A DNA stretch of 64,000 nucleotides, taken from JADGRB01 sp963835825 (GTDB taxonomy: Bacteria; Myxococcota_A; Polyangia; Fen-1088). A program made the position numbers and the translations under genes. How positions within the stretch are numbered: position 1 is the stretch's first letter; each line of letters starts with the position of its first letter. The notes beneath the pieces were generated by a model, which saw only the letters and a list, made by a program, of their open reading frames with translations, ran no database searches and was not told where the DNA came from. Below are positions 20,513 to 32,205 of this stretch, piece after piece. The stretch is taken from positions 186,001 to 250,000 of the forward strand of contig CAWIGZ010000002.1 in the NCBI GenBank assembly GCA_963835825.1, read 5' to 3'.

Positions 20513-21473
20513 TCAGGTAAACAACCGTCCCTGCCGTGCGTCCGCCTTCTCGGGCAGCGCCTGCGACTTGGGCGGCGCGGATGGTCGCGGCGCGCCGATG
20601 AGCCCGCGCAACCGAGCCAGGTTGCGCGCGAACGAGGACGCGCCGTCAGGCCCCGACGGCGTCTCCAGCACCGCCGGCGTGGTCGCAAAGCGCGCGTCGT
20701 TCACCAGGCGCCAGAAGGGCAGGAGGCCGAGGTAGCCGTCGCCGATCTCGGCGTGGCGGTCGACGTGGCTGCCGGTCGGGGTCTTCGAGTCGTTGAGGTG
20801 GAAGGCCCGCAGCTTGTCGAGCCCGATGACCCGCGCGAAGGCGTCGAAGGTGCGCTCGTAGCCCTCCTCGGTGCTGAGGTCGTAGCCGGAGGCGTGGGCG
20901 TGGCAGGTGTCGAAGCAGATCCCGATCCGGTCGCCGCCCCGGGCGCGCGGCCAGCATCGCCTCCATCTCCTCGAAGCGGCAGCCGAGGCAGCTCCCCTGG
21001 CCGGCGGTGATCTCCAGCAGCAGCCGCACCCGCATCCCTCGCGTGCGGGCGTCCAGCTCCGACAGCGAGTCGGCCGCCGCCTCCACGCCGTCGGCGACGC
21101 CGGCGCCGACGTGAGCGCCCGGGTGGAGGACCACGAAGTCGAGGCCCAGCTCCTCGGCGCGGAACATCTCGTCCGCCAGCGCGTCGCGGCTCTTGTCCAG
21201 GATCGCCGGGTCGCCGGCCGCGAGGTTGATGAGGTACGAGGCGTGCGACAGCGTCGGCCATCCGACGGTGGCGTGCTCGCTCCGAAACAGCGAGACCTCC
21301 TCGGGCAGGAACGGCTTGGCGCGCCACTGGGCTGACGGCCGGGCGAAAATTTGAATGGCTTCGCACCCGTCGGCGCGGCCGCGGGCGATGGCGGTGTGGG
21401 GTCCGCCGGCCACTGATTCGTGCGCTCCCAGCAACATCCCGCGCAGCATACGAGTTTCCACTGACGTTTCCAT
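20513..21473 (-). CDS. nfo: Endonuclease IV, AP endonuclease (one frameshift)
   Basis: This DNA-repair enzyme cuts 5' to abasic sites. Family motifs with metal ligands are all seen in order: LLGAHESVAGG, ASYLINLAAGDP, FVVLHPGAHVGAG, LLLEITAGQG, then after a frame change near 20945 GICFDTCHAHASGYDLS, FHLNDSKTPTGSHVDRHAEIGDG and VLETPSG. One base too many in the GC-rich run coding LAARARGGDR explains the shift. ATG 21473 follows a G-rich stretch; ATG 21449 is an alternative closer to the usual start. Repaired length is about 318 residues. It is divergent from the ATP synthase genes with 45 bases between starts. Confidence 0.88.
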
Positions 21474-21518
21474 TGACGAACCCCCCCTGATTCGGTAAAC
21501 GAGCCGCGGCTTAGCCGC

Positions 21519-22007
21519 ATGAATTCCTCCCTGATTTTCCTGCTTTCCGCAGCGCCGACCTCGCATGAGCCGCAGCTCATCGACGTCGACCAGACCGTCT
21601 TCGTGCAGCTGGGGATCTTTTTGCTCCTGGCGCTCGTGCTCTGGCGCCTGCTCTGGCGGCCCTATCTGCGAATTCGCGGCGAGCGGGTGACGCGCGTCGA
21701 GGGCTACCGGCAGGACGCCGTGAAGATGGACGCCGACGCCGCCGAGCGGCTGGCCAAGGCGGAGCTGGCGCTGGCGGCCGTGCGCCGGCAGGGCTCCGGC
21801 GAGCGCGCCGCCGCGCGGGCCGAGGCGCAGGTGCGCGAGCAGGCCGTGCTGGCCGCCGCGAACGCCGAGGCGCAGAAGACGCTGGCCGCCGCGCGCGTGC
21901 GGCTGGAGGCGACGCTGCAGACCGAGCGGGCCAAGCTGGACGCCCAGACGCGCGACGTGGCCAAGACGGCCGCGCAGCGGATCCTGGGGCGGGAGGTTTC
22001 TCTATGA
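21519..22007 (+). CDS. atpF: ATP synthase F0 subunit b-prime
   Basis: A 162-residue stator subunit linking the membrane a subunit to F1. One transmembrane helix near residues 30-46 (LGIFLLLALVLWRLLWRPYL) precedes a long charged helix rich in Ala, Glu, Arg and Gln, forming the peripheral stalk coiled coil. It is the first of two b-type genes, so the stalk is probably a b/b-prime heterodimer, as in photosynthetic and many delta-proteobacterial enzymes. Its stop overlaps the next ATG by four bases (ATGA). The a and c subunits are not encoded nearby. Confidence 0.87.
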   Translation: MNSSLIFLLSAAPTSHEPQLIDVDQTVFVQLGIFLLLALVLWRLLWRPYLRIRGERVTRVEGYRQDAVKMDADAAERLAKAELALAAVRRQGSGERAAARAEAQVREQAVLAAANAEAQKTLAAARVRLEATLQTERAKLDAQTRDVAKTAAQRILGREVSL

Positions 22008-22699
22008 CGACCAACAGGGCGACTGGCCCGCTTCGGCGGTGGGCGCTCATCGGGGCGCTGGCGTTTGGTGGGGTGGCCGGTCTGGCCGTCTGCGGCGCGA
22101 CGCGGGCGCAGGCTGACGAGGCCGCGGAGCAGGCGGCGGCCGAGTCCGCCGAGCACCCAGGCGGCGAGCTGCCGGCGCACGAGACGCCCCAGATTCAGGG
22201 CAAGAGCCTGGCGCTCCAGCTCGTCAACTTTGGCGTGCTCATCTTCGTGCTGGTCAAGTTCGGCGGCCCGGCGATCGGCAAGGCGCTGGCGGCGCGGCAT
22301 CAGCAGCTGAAGGCCGACCTGGCGGCCGCTTCCACGGCCCGGGCCGAAGCGGAGGCGCGGCTGGCCCAGCAGGACGCGCGGCTCGCCGCGCTGGAGCAGG
22401 AGATTGAGGGGATTCGCACCGGCGTCAAGGCGGAGGCGGAGGCGGAGAAGGCGCGCCTCATCGCCATGGCCGAGGAGCGCGCCAAACGAATCCGCGAGGA
22501 GACGACCTTCGTGCTCGAGCAACAGGTCAAGGAGGCCGAGGAGCGGCTGCGGCGCGAGGTGGCCCTCGCCTCGGTGAATCTGGCCGAGCAGATGGTGAAG
22601 AAGTCGTTCGGCCCGGCCGATCAGCAGCGGCTGGTCGACACCTTCGTGAACGACGTGGTCGTGCCGGCTATTTCGGCGGCGCCGCGGGGGCAGGTCTGA
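22004..22699 (+). CDS. atpF: ATP synthase F0 subunit b with N-terminal extension
   Basis: A 231-residue stator subunit. The b-type membrane helix (LVNFGVLIFVLVKFGGPAI) begins only near residue 73. Before it lies a 70-residue extension with a separate hydrophobic segment (WALIGALAFGGVAGLAVCGA, about 13-32) that ends like a signal peptide, then an acidic Ala/Glu-rich spacer. The long cytoplasmic helix (about 95-230) is typical and ends with LAEQMVKKSFGPADQQRLVDTF. The extension is longer than in E. coli b (156 residues). Whether it is cleaved cannot be told. Start overlaps the b-prime stop and its own stop overlaps the delta start, showing coupling. Confidence 0.87.
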   Translation: MTTNRATGPLRRWALIGALAFGGVAGLAVCGATRAQADEAAEQAAAESAEHPGGELPAHETPQIQGKSLALQLVNFGVLIFVLVKFGGPAIGKALAARHQQLKADLAAASTARAEAEARLAQQDARLAALEQEIEGIRTGVKAEAEAEKARLIAMAEERAKRIREETTFVLEQQVKEAEERLRREVALASVNLAEQMVKKSFGPADQQRLVDTFVNDVVVPAISAAPRGQV

Positions 22700-23247
22700 T
22701 GGCGGCCATCGGCGGCGGCTCCGTCGCGCGCCGCTACGCGCGCGCTCTCTTCGGGATCGGCGTCGACGGCGGCACCTTCGAGGCGCTGGGGCAGGAGATC
22801 GGCGATCTGGCCGCGCTCTGGACGTCGTCGGCCGAGCTGCGGATGGCGCTGGAGAACCCGGTGTTTCGGCCGTCGGAGAAGCGCGCCGTGCTGGAGCAGC
22901 TCCTGCCGCGCGTGGCCCCCACCGCCGAGGTGCGCCGGCTGGCGCTGCTGCTGCTCGACCGCCGCCGCATCCTGCTGCTGCCGGCCATCGCCCGCGCCTA
23001 CCGCGATCTCGCCGACGCGCACACCGGGCGGGTCCGCGCCAAGGTGACCTCCGCCGAGCCGCTGGCGCCTGCCGCGCTCGAGCGGGTGCGCCGCTCGCTC
23101 GAGCAGCGGACCGGCAAGAAGGTGATCGTGGAAGCCGCCGTCGACGCCGCCCTCATCGGCGGCGTCGTCGCGCAGGTGGGTGACCTGGTGCTGGACGGCA
23201 GCATCCGCACCCAGCTGGCCGACCTGCGGCAGAAGCTCGTCAACTAG
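22699..23247 (+). CDS. atpH: ATP synthase F1 subunit delta (OSCP)
   Basis: A 182-residue protein that joins the top of F1 to the b stalk. It shows the conserved N-terminal SVARRYARALFGIG, the mid-protein FRPSEKRAVLEQLLP and LLLDRRRILLLPAIARAY, and the C-terminal LIGGVVAQVGDLVLDGSIRTQL strand pair found in OSCP/delta proteins. The ATG overlaps the stop of the b gene by one base (TGATG). The alpha gene follows after 26 bases. No frame problem is seen. Confidence 0.93.
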   Translation: MAAIGGGSVARRYARALFGIGVDGGTFEALGQEIGDLAALWTSSAELRMALENPVFRPSEKRAVLEQLLPRVAPTAEVRRLALLLLDRRRILLLPAIARAYRDLADAHTGRVRAKVTSAEPLAPAALERVRRSLEQRTGKKVIVEAAVDAALIGGVVAQVGDLVLDGSIRTQLADLRQKLVN

Positions 23248-23273
23248 ACAAACCAGAAGACAAGAAAGACACC

Positions 23274-24812
<1,539 letters not shown>

Positions 24813-24825
24813 GCAGACGAGACCC

Positions 24826-25714
24826 ATGCCCTCCCTCAAGAACATCCGCACCCAGATCGCGTCGAAGAAATCGACGCAGAAGATCACGCGCGCCATGAAG
24901 CTGGTGGCGGCGTCGCGGCTGCGGCGCGCGCAGGACGCCATCGTGGCCGCGCGCCCCTACGCCAACGCGCTCGGCGAGGCCATCGCCGAGGTGGCGCTGC
25001 GCGCCGGGAGCCGAGTCGCACCCGCTGCTCGATCGCCGGTCGCCGGAGCGCATCACGCTGGTGCTGCTCACCTCCGACCGCGGGCTGGCGGGCGGTTTCA
25101 ACGCCAACGTCTTCCGCGTCACCCAGCGCTTCATCAACGAGCGCAAGCAGGCGACGCCGCCGGCGCGCGAGATCGTGCTGGAGATCGTCGGCAAGAAGGG
25201 GCGCGACTACTACCGCCGCCGCCGGCAGTCGATCAACCGGGAGACGCCCGCCCCGACGGCCGAGACCGCCTCGCAGATCGCCCGGGAGATGGCCCAGATC
25301 GTCTCGCACGAGTTCCACGAGTCGCGGACCGACGCCGTCTTTCTGGTCTACAACGAGTTCAAGTCGGCGGTGCAGCAGCGGGTGGTGGTCGAGCCGCTCT
25401 TGCCGGTGAGCACCGAGCTGGCGGGCGGCGAGAAGGCCGTGGCCGCCGGCGCGCTCGACTTCCTCTACGAGCCGTCGAAGGCGAAGCTGCTGGACGCGCT
25501 CCTGCCGCTCTACCTCGAGTCGCAGATCTACCGCGGCCTCCTGGAGTCGATCGCCTCCGAGCTGGGCGCGCGCATGACCGCCATGGACAGCGCGACCAAC
25601 AACGCCAAGGAGATGATCGCCAACCTCACGCTTCAGTACAACCGCGCCCGCCAGGCCGCCATCACCAAGGAGCTGATGGAGATCGTGAGCGGGGCCGAGG
25701 CCCTCAAAGGCTAG
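24826..25714 (+). CDS. atpG: ATP synthase F1 subunit gamma (one frameshift)
   Basis: The rotating central shaft of F1. The N-terminal helix is clear (SLKNIRTQIASKKSTQKITRAMKLVAASRLRRAQ), as are LLTSDRGLAGGFNANV in the Rossmann-like part and the C-terminal helix RMTAMDSATNNAKEMIANLTLQYNRARQAAITKEL. The frame changes near 25008, where GGGAGCC should be GGAGCC; removing one G gives ALRAGAESHPLLDRRSPERI. Repaired length is about 295 residues. Since gamma is essential for ATP synthesis, the shift is most likely a sequence error. Confidence 0.93.
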
Positions 25715-25790
25715 TTCTCGAAGCCTAGTTGCATTCAAATTTTGACCGTCTAGATCGCAAAGAAGTCAGTCGAAAGGACAAGAGAGAGTC

Positions 25791-27246
<1,456 letters not shown>

Positions 27247-27251
27247 CCGAG

Positions 27252-27698
27252 ATGATGAAGCTCTCGCTCACCACGCCCAAGGGCGCGTTGGTCGACGCCG
27301 ACGTCGAAGAGGTGACGGCGCCCGGCGAGCTCGGCGAGCTCGGCGTCCTGCCGGGCCACGTGCCGCTCATGACGGCGCTGCGCCCCGGCGTGCTGTCGTA
27401 CAAGGCCAAGGACCACGACGGCGTGGTGGCGGTCGGGCAGGGCTTCCTGCAGGTCGCCCCGATGCCGCGCGCCGACGACGCTGCCGGCCGCGACCGCGTG
27501 CTGGTCCTCGTCGACCAGGCGATGACCGCCGCCGACGTCGACCGCGAAGCCGCCACGCGCGATCTCGGCGAAGCCGACAAGCAGCTCGCCGCCTGGAAGG
27601 GCGAGCTCGACGGCGCCTACTACGCGCTGGTCTTGAAGCGCGGCTGGGCCCAGGCCCGCCTCGACGTCGCCGCCCGCGGCCCCGGCGCCGCGCACTAG
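27252..27698 (+). CDS. atpC: ATP synthase F1 subunit epsilon
   Basis: A 148-residue subunit of the central stalk, which can inhibit ATP hydrolysis. The N-terminal beta-sandwich is recognisable: KLSLTTPKGALVDADVEEVTAPGELGELGVLPGHVPLMTALRPG, followed by VAVGQGFLQV. The C-terminal helical hairpin (VDREAATRDLGEADKQLAAWKGE) is present. ATG 27252 lies five bases after the beta stop; ATG 27255 is an equal alternative. It closes the operon; the next gene starts 20 bases later but is unrelated. Confidence 0.92.
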   Translation: MMKLSLTTPKGALVDADVEEVTAPGELGELGVLPGHVPLMTALRPGVLSYKAKDHDGVVAVGQGFLQVAPMPRADDAAGRDRVLVLVDQAMTAADVDREAATRDLGEADKQLAAWKGELDGAYYALVLKRGWAQARLDVAARGPGAAH

Positions 27699-27717
27699 CT
27701 GGACTGGGCGCGGAACC

Positions 27718-28566
27718 ATGCGCGCCGTGCCCCGAGCTCTCCGCCTTCTGATCGCCGCTTGTGGGTGCGCGCTGGTCGCGTCCTGCATGCCGCCCGGCTG
27801 GGCGGCCAATGCGCTCCTCCACCCGCCGCGTCGACCGGTCACCCAGGTTCCGAAGGTCAAATTCGAGAAGGTCGACCTCGACGTGGGGATTCACCTGGCT
27901 GGCTGGCTGTTCCGGACCGAACGGCCGCGGCGGGGGCTGCTCGTTTACCTTCACGGCCTCGGCGACAATCGCTCGTCGGGGATCTCCATCGCGCAGCATT
28001 TCAATGCGCTGGGCTTCGACGTCCTGGCCTACGACAGCCGCGCCCACGGGGAATCGGGCGGCGACGCGTGCACGTATGGGTTCTACGAAAAGACCGATCT
28101 GAGCCGAGCCATCGACAAGCTCGGCGGCGGGCCGATCGTCGCGTTCGGGGTCTCCCTCGGTGCCGGGGTCGCGCTGCAGGCCGCCGCCATCGATCCCCGG
28201 ATCGCGGTGGTCGTCGCGGTGGCGCCCATCTCGGACCTCAGGACCGCCGCCACGGAGCACGCCCCGTTCTTCGCCAGCCGCGCCAACATCGACCAGGCCT
28301 TCCGCCTCGCCGAGAAGCAGGGCGCGTTTCGGGCCGACGAGGTGAATCCGGCGGCGGCGGCGACACGGATCCACGCCCCGGTCCTGCTGATCCACGGGGC
28401 CGAAGACGACCAGACGCCGCCGGCCCACTCCCAACGGGTCTACGCTGCGCTGGCCGGGCCGAAGAAGCTGCTTCTGGTGCCCGGCGCCCATCATGACGAT
28501 GCGCTCACGCCCGATGCCTGGAGGCAGATCGACGCGTGGATCGCCTCCCATTGGCCGTCGCCCTAA
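27718..28566 (+). CDS. Alpha/beta hydrolase lipoprotein
   Basis: A 282-residue serine hydrolase. A lipoprotein signal peptide ends at LVASC. The fold's features are seen in order: oxyanion region LVYLHGLGDNRSS, nucleophile Ser in AFGVSLGAG, acid in LLIHGAEDDQTP and His in PGAHHDDAL. It resembles the YqkD/FrsA-like group often annotated as dienelactone hydrolase-type or prolyl peptidase-like. The substrate is unknown. It follows atpC after 19 bases, so read-through from the ATP synthase operon is possible. Confidence 0.78.
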   Translation: MRAVPRALRLLIAACGCALVASCMPPGWAANALLHPPRRPVTQVPKVKFEKVDLDVGIHLAGWLFRTERPRRGLLVYLHGLGDNRSSGISIAQHFNALGFDVLAYDSRAHGESGGDACTYGFYEKTDLSRAIDKLGGGPIVAFGVSLGAGVALQAAAIDPRIAVVVAVAPISDLRTAATEHAPFFASRANIDQAFRLAEKQGAFRADEVNPAAAATRIHAPVLLIHGAEDDQTPPAHSQRVYAALAGPKKLLLVPGAHHDDALTPDAWRQIDAWIASHWPSP

Positions 28567-28617
28567 TTTCGAACGCTGCGCCACCGGCGCTCGCCGCGCC
28601 GGGGATCGCGCTGTAGA

Positions 28618-29760
28618 TTGCGCGTCGTGTTTCGATTCTTCGTCACCTGCGCGCGCGGAACCGAGGGGGCCTTGCGCCGTGAGATCGCGGCCATGCGGAT
28701 CGCCGGCGCCAAGGGAGACTTCGGCGGCGTGTGGTTCGAGGGGCCGCTGGAGATGGGGATGCGGGTCTGTCTTTACTCGCGCGTCGGCGTGCGGGTGCTG
28801 GCGCAGCTGGGGACGTTCGAGGCCACCGAGCCGAAGAGCCTCTACGCCGGGGCGCGGGCGATCCCCTGGCGCGACTGGCTGACGTCGACCAGCACGTTCG
28901 CCGTCCACGCCAGCGTGCGCGACACCAAGGAGCTCTCCCACTCGGGGTACGTGGCGCTGAAGGTCAAGGACGCCGTCGCCGATTCGCTCCGCGAGGCGTT
29001 CGGCGAGCGGCCCAACGTCGATCCGAAGTCGCCCGACGTCGGCATCGTGCTGCACCTCGCGGCGGGAAAGGCGGGGATCTTCCTCGACCTGGCGGGCGAG
29101 TCGCTGCACCGGCGCGGCTACCGCGTGGCCATGGTCGATGCGCCGCTCAAGGAGGCGCTGGCGGCGGCGGTGCTCATTCTTGGTGGCGCGCACGGCGACC
29201 AGCCGTTCATCGATCCGATGTGCGGCTCCGGGACGCTGGCCATCGAGCACGCGCTGGCCATGCGCGGGATCGCGCCCGGGCTGCGCCGGCGGTTCGGGTT
29301 CGAGCGCTGGCCGACGGTCGACGCCGAGTCTCTGGCCACCTGGGGACGCCTGCGCGCCGACGCCGAGCTGGCCGCCGAGGCGGCGCTGCGGGAGACCTGG
29401 CCGCCCATCGTCTGCGCCGACGTCGACCCAAGATCGCTGATCGCCGCGCGCCAGAACGCCGCCGCGGCGGCGGTCGACGACGGAATGGTGTTCGAGCAGG
29501 CCGACGTGGCGACGCTCGAGCGGCGCTGGCCAGCCGCCACGCTGGCCACCAACCCGCCCTACGGCGAGCGCCTGAAACCGGCCGAGCTGGACGCAACCTA
29601 CCGCGCAATGGGCCGCGCCTTCGAGCGGCTGGTGGGCTGGCGGGTGATCGTGCTCAGCGGCAACCCGGCCATCGAGCGCGCCATCCGGCGCAAGCCCAAC
29701 GTCTCCCACCGCCTCTGGAACGGCGCCCTCGAGGCACGCCTGCTGCGCTACGACTTCTAG
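28618..29760 (+). CDS. THUMP domain class I RNA methyltransferase, RlmL N-terminal type
   Basis: This enzyme is expected to methylate N2 of a guanine in 23S rRNA. Residues 1-165 contain a ferredoxin-like and THUMP domain (RFFVTCARGTEGALRREIAAM, VHASVRDTKELSHSGYVALKVKDAV). The methyltransferase domain has the SAM motif DPMCGSGTLAIEHAL and the catalytic NPPYGERL. At 380 residues it matches the RlmL/YpsC-type proteins rather than the E. coli RlmKL fusion. Start codon: TTG 28618 or GTG 28627. Its stop lies within a CTAG shared with the convergent RAYT gene's stop. Confidence 0.85.
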   Translation: MRVVFRFFVTCARGTEGALRREIAAMRIAGAKGDFGGVWFEGPLEMGMRVCLYSRVGVRVLAQLGTFEATEPKSLYAGARAIPWRDWLTSTSTFAVHASVRDTKELSHSGYVALKVKDAVADSLREAFGERPNVDPKSPDVGIVLHLAAGKAGIFLDLAGESLHRRGYRVAMVDAPLKEALAAAVLILGGAHGDQPFIDPMCGSGTLAIEHALAMRGIAPGLRRRFGFERWPTVDAESLATWGRLRADAELAAEAALRETWPPIVCADVDPRSLIAARQNAAAAAVDDGMVFEQADVATLERRWPAATLATNPPYGERLKPAELDATYRAMGRAFERLVGWRVIVLSGNPAIERAIRRKPNVSHRLWNGALEARLLRYDF

Positions 29761-30563
29761 CGCGGCGTCTCCCGATTCGTCACATCCCTCGGACGGGTCG
29801 ACGTTCCCGGCGAGGTCCGCCTCGGCGCGTCCGCTCTCGGCAACATTCGCCGATTCAAGTTGGGCGCTCGCGGCGCAGCGGCCGGATGTTCGTCGACCCG
29901 CAACGGCCCTCCCGCGCGTCGCCAGCCGACCCGCGCCATCCAGGTGCCGGGTTCGGCGGTGGCCGGCGCGACATCCGTGGCCACCGGGGCGGCCTGCCAC
30001 CCCGAAAAATATGGCCCGGAGCTCCGCGGATCGACGCACGCGGGGGCGCGGAGGTGCTTTCGGAAGTTGAGCAGCACGTAGACCATGCTCGTCCGCATCT
30101 GCCGCGGCGTGGTCAGTGGTCGCGCGTGGTACCGATCGCCGACGACCTTCCCCTTGCGTCCGAGGACGCGGTTGACGGCCAGCGCCAGTCGAATCGCCAG
30201 CCCGTGCATGCCACTGCGGGCCCGGCGCGCCTCATCTCCCTCGACGATGAAGTGGCCGTGGTCCTGCTGGATCGAGAAGTGAATCACCCGGAATCGATCG
30301 ACCGAGGCCCGCGCGACGGCGCGTCGGAGCGCTCCGAACACCCGTGGCGAGCGGAGCGACGGCAGCCCGGGCGTTGCTCGGATGGTGACCTGCACCGGGA
30401 AGCGCGGGTCCACCTTGGGTCGGGTGACGTGCGGCATCGCAGGCCGCTGCGCGGGCCGGCCGCGCGGCTTCCGGCCGGCCCCCTTGCGAGCACCGCCCCA
30501 GGTCCTGACCGCCGCCAGCGGCAGCCGCATTTGACGGGTTCGTCCCGACTTGATTCCGCGCAT
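29757..30563 (-). mobile_element. REP-associated tyrosine transposase (RAYT, IS200/IS605-like Y1)
   Basis: A 268-residue single-strand DNA transposase-like protein. The N-terminal GGARKGAGRKPRGRP run is common in RAYTs of this group. The core has the His-bearing metal strand HFSIQQDHGHFIVEG (the HUH pair appears as HGH), and the nucleophile helix has the Tyr in SMVYVLLNFRKH. NRVLGRKGKVVGDRYHARPL is another RAYT signature. RAYTs are usually single-copy domesticated transposases linked to REP palindromes rather than mobile on their own; I saw no clear flanking REP pair. The C-terminal 70 residues are Arg/Pro/Ala-rich and may be disordered. ATG at 30563. Confidence 0.85.
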
Positions 30564-30631
30564 GTTGCGTCTTCGGCGCGGGCGGCGGCCGGTTGCGGGG
30601 CGCGTTCACACCGGGCTGTTTCGTATCTCGG

Positions 30632-30674
30632 TGTCATCTATGTGCCCGGGCAGAACTGTTACCCATGTGCCCGA
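30632..30674. repeat. Imperfect 18-bp direct repeat resembling transposon end
   Basis: Two copies, TGTCATCTATGTGCCCGG (30632-30649) and TGTTACCCATGTGCCCGA (30657-30674), start 25 bases apart and match at 14 of 18 positions. Such repeated blocks with an ATGTNCCCGG core resemble the subterminal transposase-binding repeats at ends of IS21/IS481-like elements. No such transposase is adjacent, so this may be a leftover end. It lies between the RAYT and the next gene, in a 245-base gap with no other gene signal. Confidence 0.4.
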
Positions 30675-30808
30675 CCCAACACTTGCTCCAGGTAGCACAG
30701 GTCGAAGCTTGATTCGGCAGATGTCCGGCGGGGCGCCACGCTGGAATCGAACGGACAGGCGGGGCGCGAGTGCGGGTCCGGGGATTTGACGACCGCTGAG
30801 CGGGCGGC

Positions 30809-32112
30809 CTAGAGGACGCCGGCGTCGGCGGACGTCGGATAGGGCTGGCAGCCCCAGTACTGGGCGTCGGTCAAGGTCGCGTCGTAGGTGTGCGCCGTCG
30901 GGGAGAGCGCGGTGCAGCTGGGGTAGGGCATCGTGCCGGCGCCGGCCTTGTCGCCCGTGTATTTGGTGTAGTCGATGCAAAATCCCATGGTGTTGCTGAG
31001 GGCGTCGGGGAACGACGCCGACGACGTGTTCTGCAGCCACCACCAGTAGCGACACTCGTGCGGCGCCGCCGCGCCGGCGGCCGGGCAGGTAGAGGGGCTC
31101 ACGCCGGCGGCCTGGGCGGTGGTGCCGGCCGACGTTGGACCGGGTTGGCAGAGCGCGGCGCAGATGGTCTGGGTGCTGCCTGTCGCCGCGGGGAGCACCG
31201 GCAGGTATCCCGGCGCGCAGCCGTTCAGGTAGAAACCGCCGCTGCTGGGTCCGGCGGCGGGCGCGTCGGACTTGTTGTTGGGGTAGACCACCTTCGCGCA
31301 GGTGAAGACGCTCTTTCCGTAACAGCCCAGCGCCGGCGACGTGGTGCTGGCGCTGCCACAGGCGGCGGCGCCGTCGTAGTCGCGCGTCTGCGTGAGCGGG
31401 TTGCAGGTCGGGGCGCAGACGCCGGCCACGCTGGTGCCGTTCGAATAGAACACGCTCGAATAGTTGGTGCAGATGAAGTGCGCCCCGCAGCTGTCGGGCG
31501 AGGTCTTGCAGATGGGCTGACACTGTCCGTTGGCGCAGGCCAGCCCGCGCCGGCAGTCGTCGAACCCGGTGGTCTCGCCGTAAGCGCCGGCGGCGCAAGC
31601 GCCTCCCTGGGCGACCGTTCCGTCGGGGAGGCAGACCGCGTGGCCCGCCGTCGCGCTGGTGGCGACCCAGCTGCAGCGCTCGTTCGTGGGGCAAGTCGTC
31701 TGGGTGAGCGGGTCGCAGGCGGTCGGCGCGGCGTCGGTCCCGCCGTCGGTCCCGTGCGTGCCTGCGGCGCCTCCGCCCGCTGCGCCGCCGGCACCCGCGC
31801 TCCGCCCGCTGCGCCGCCGGCACCCGCGCGTCCACCCGCTGCGCCGCCGCCGCCGGCACCCGCGCGTCCACCCGCTGCGCCTCCGCCGGCACCCGCGCGT
31901 CCACCCGCTGCGCCGCCGCTTCCCGCCGCGCCCCCGCCAGCTCCCGCCGCGCCGCCCGTTCCCGTTGCCCCGCCGCCGGTCCCCGCCGCGCCGCCGTCAC
32001 TGCCAGCCGCGGCGGCACCGCCGCTTCCAGCCGAGCCGTAGGGCGGTGGCACGATGGTCGAGCCGCCGCACGCCACCGCCGTCACGAGCAGGCCCGCCAG
32101 CCAGAACCGCAT
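30809..32112 (-). CDS. Cys-rich secreted lipoprotein with Gly/Ala tandem linker (frameshifted)
   Basis: A putative surface lipoprotein of about 430 residues. ATG 32112 begins a signal peptide (FWLAGLLVTAVAC) with lipobox Cys. A long linker of repeated GGRAGAGGAA units follows. After a frame change in the repeat tract (near 31780-31830), a Cys-rich domain starts: CDPLTQTTCPTNERCSWV, CRRGLACANGQCQPIC, CAPTCNPLTQTRD. Its C-terminal half has an aromatic segment CRYWWWLQ and closes YWGCQPYPTSADAGVL. The Cys pattern suggests many disulfides. Function unknown; the design (lipobox, Gly linker, Cys domain) is typical for Myxococcota surface proteins. It is divergent from lnt. Confidence 0.6.
31775..31920. 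repeat. GC-rich tandem repeats encoding the Gly/Ala/Arg linker
   Basis: Units of about 27-36 bases built from CCGCTGCGCC plus GGCACCCGCGC blocks recur four to five times and code, on the minus strand, for GGRAGAGGAA-like repeats. The apparent frame change of the surrounding gene lies at the left end of this tract, so copy number and sequence here are the least reliable in the neighbourhood. Confidence 0.7.
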
Positions 32113-32205
32113 GCACACCGGAGTCCGCGACCGCATTTTGCCGGATGCTATCACGACGGCAGAGGTGCGCGGATCGGGCCTCTCGCGCTATGAAGTGGGC
32201 CTCGG

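Noticed and set aside
27367..30039. An 890-codon open frame on the minus strand
   Set aside because: It runs opposite to atpC, the hydrolase and the THUMP methyltransferase, has Arg/Gly-rich low-complexity translation and no domain; long antisense frames are expected at this GC content.
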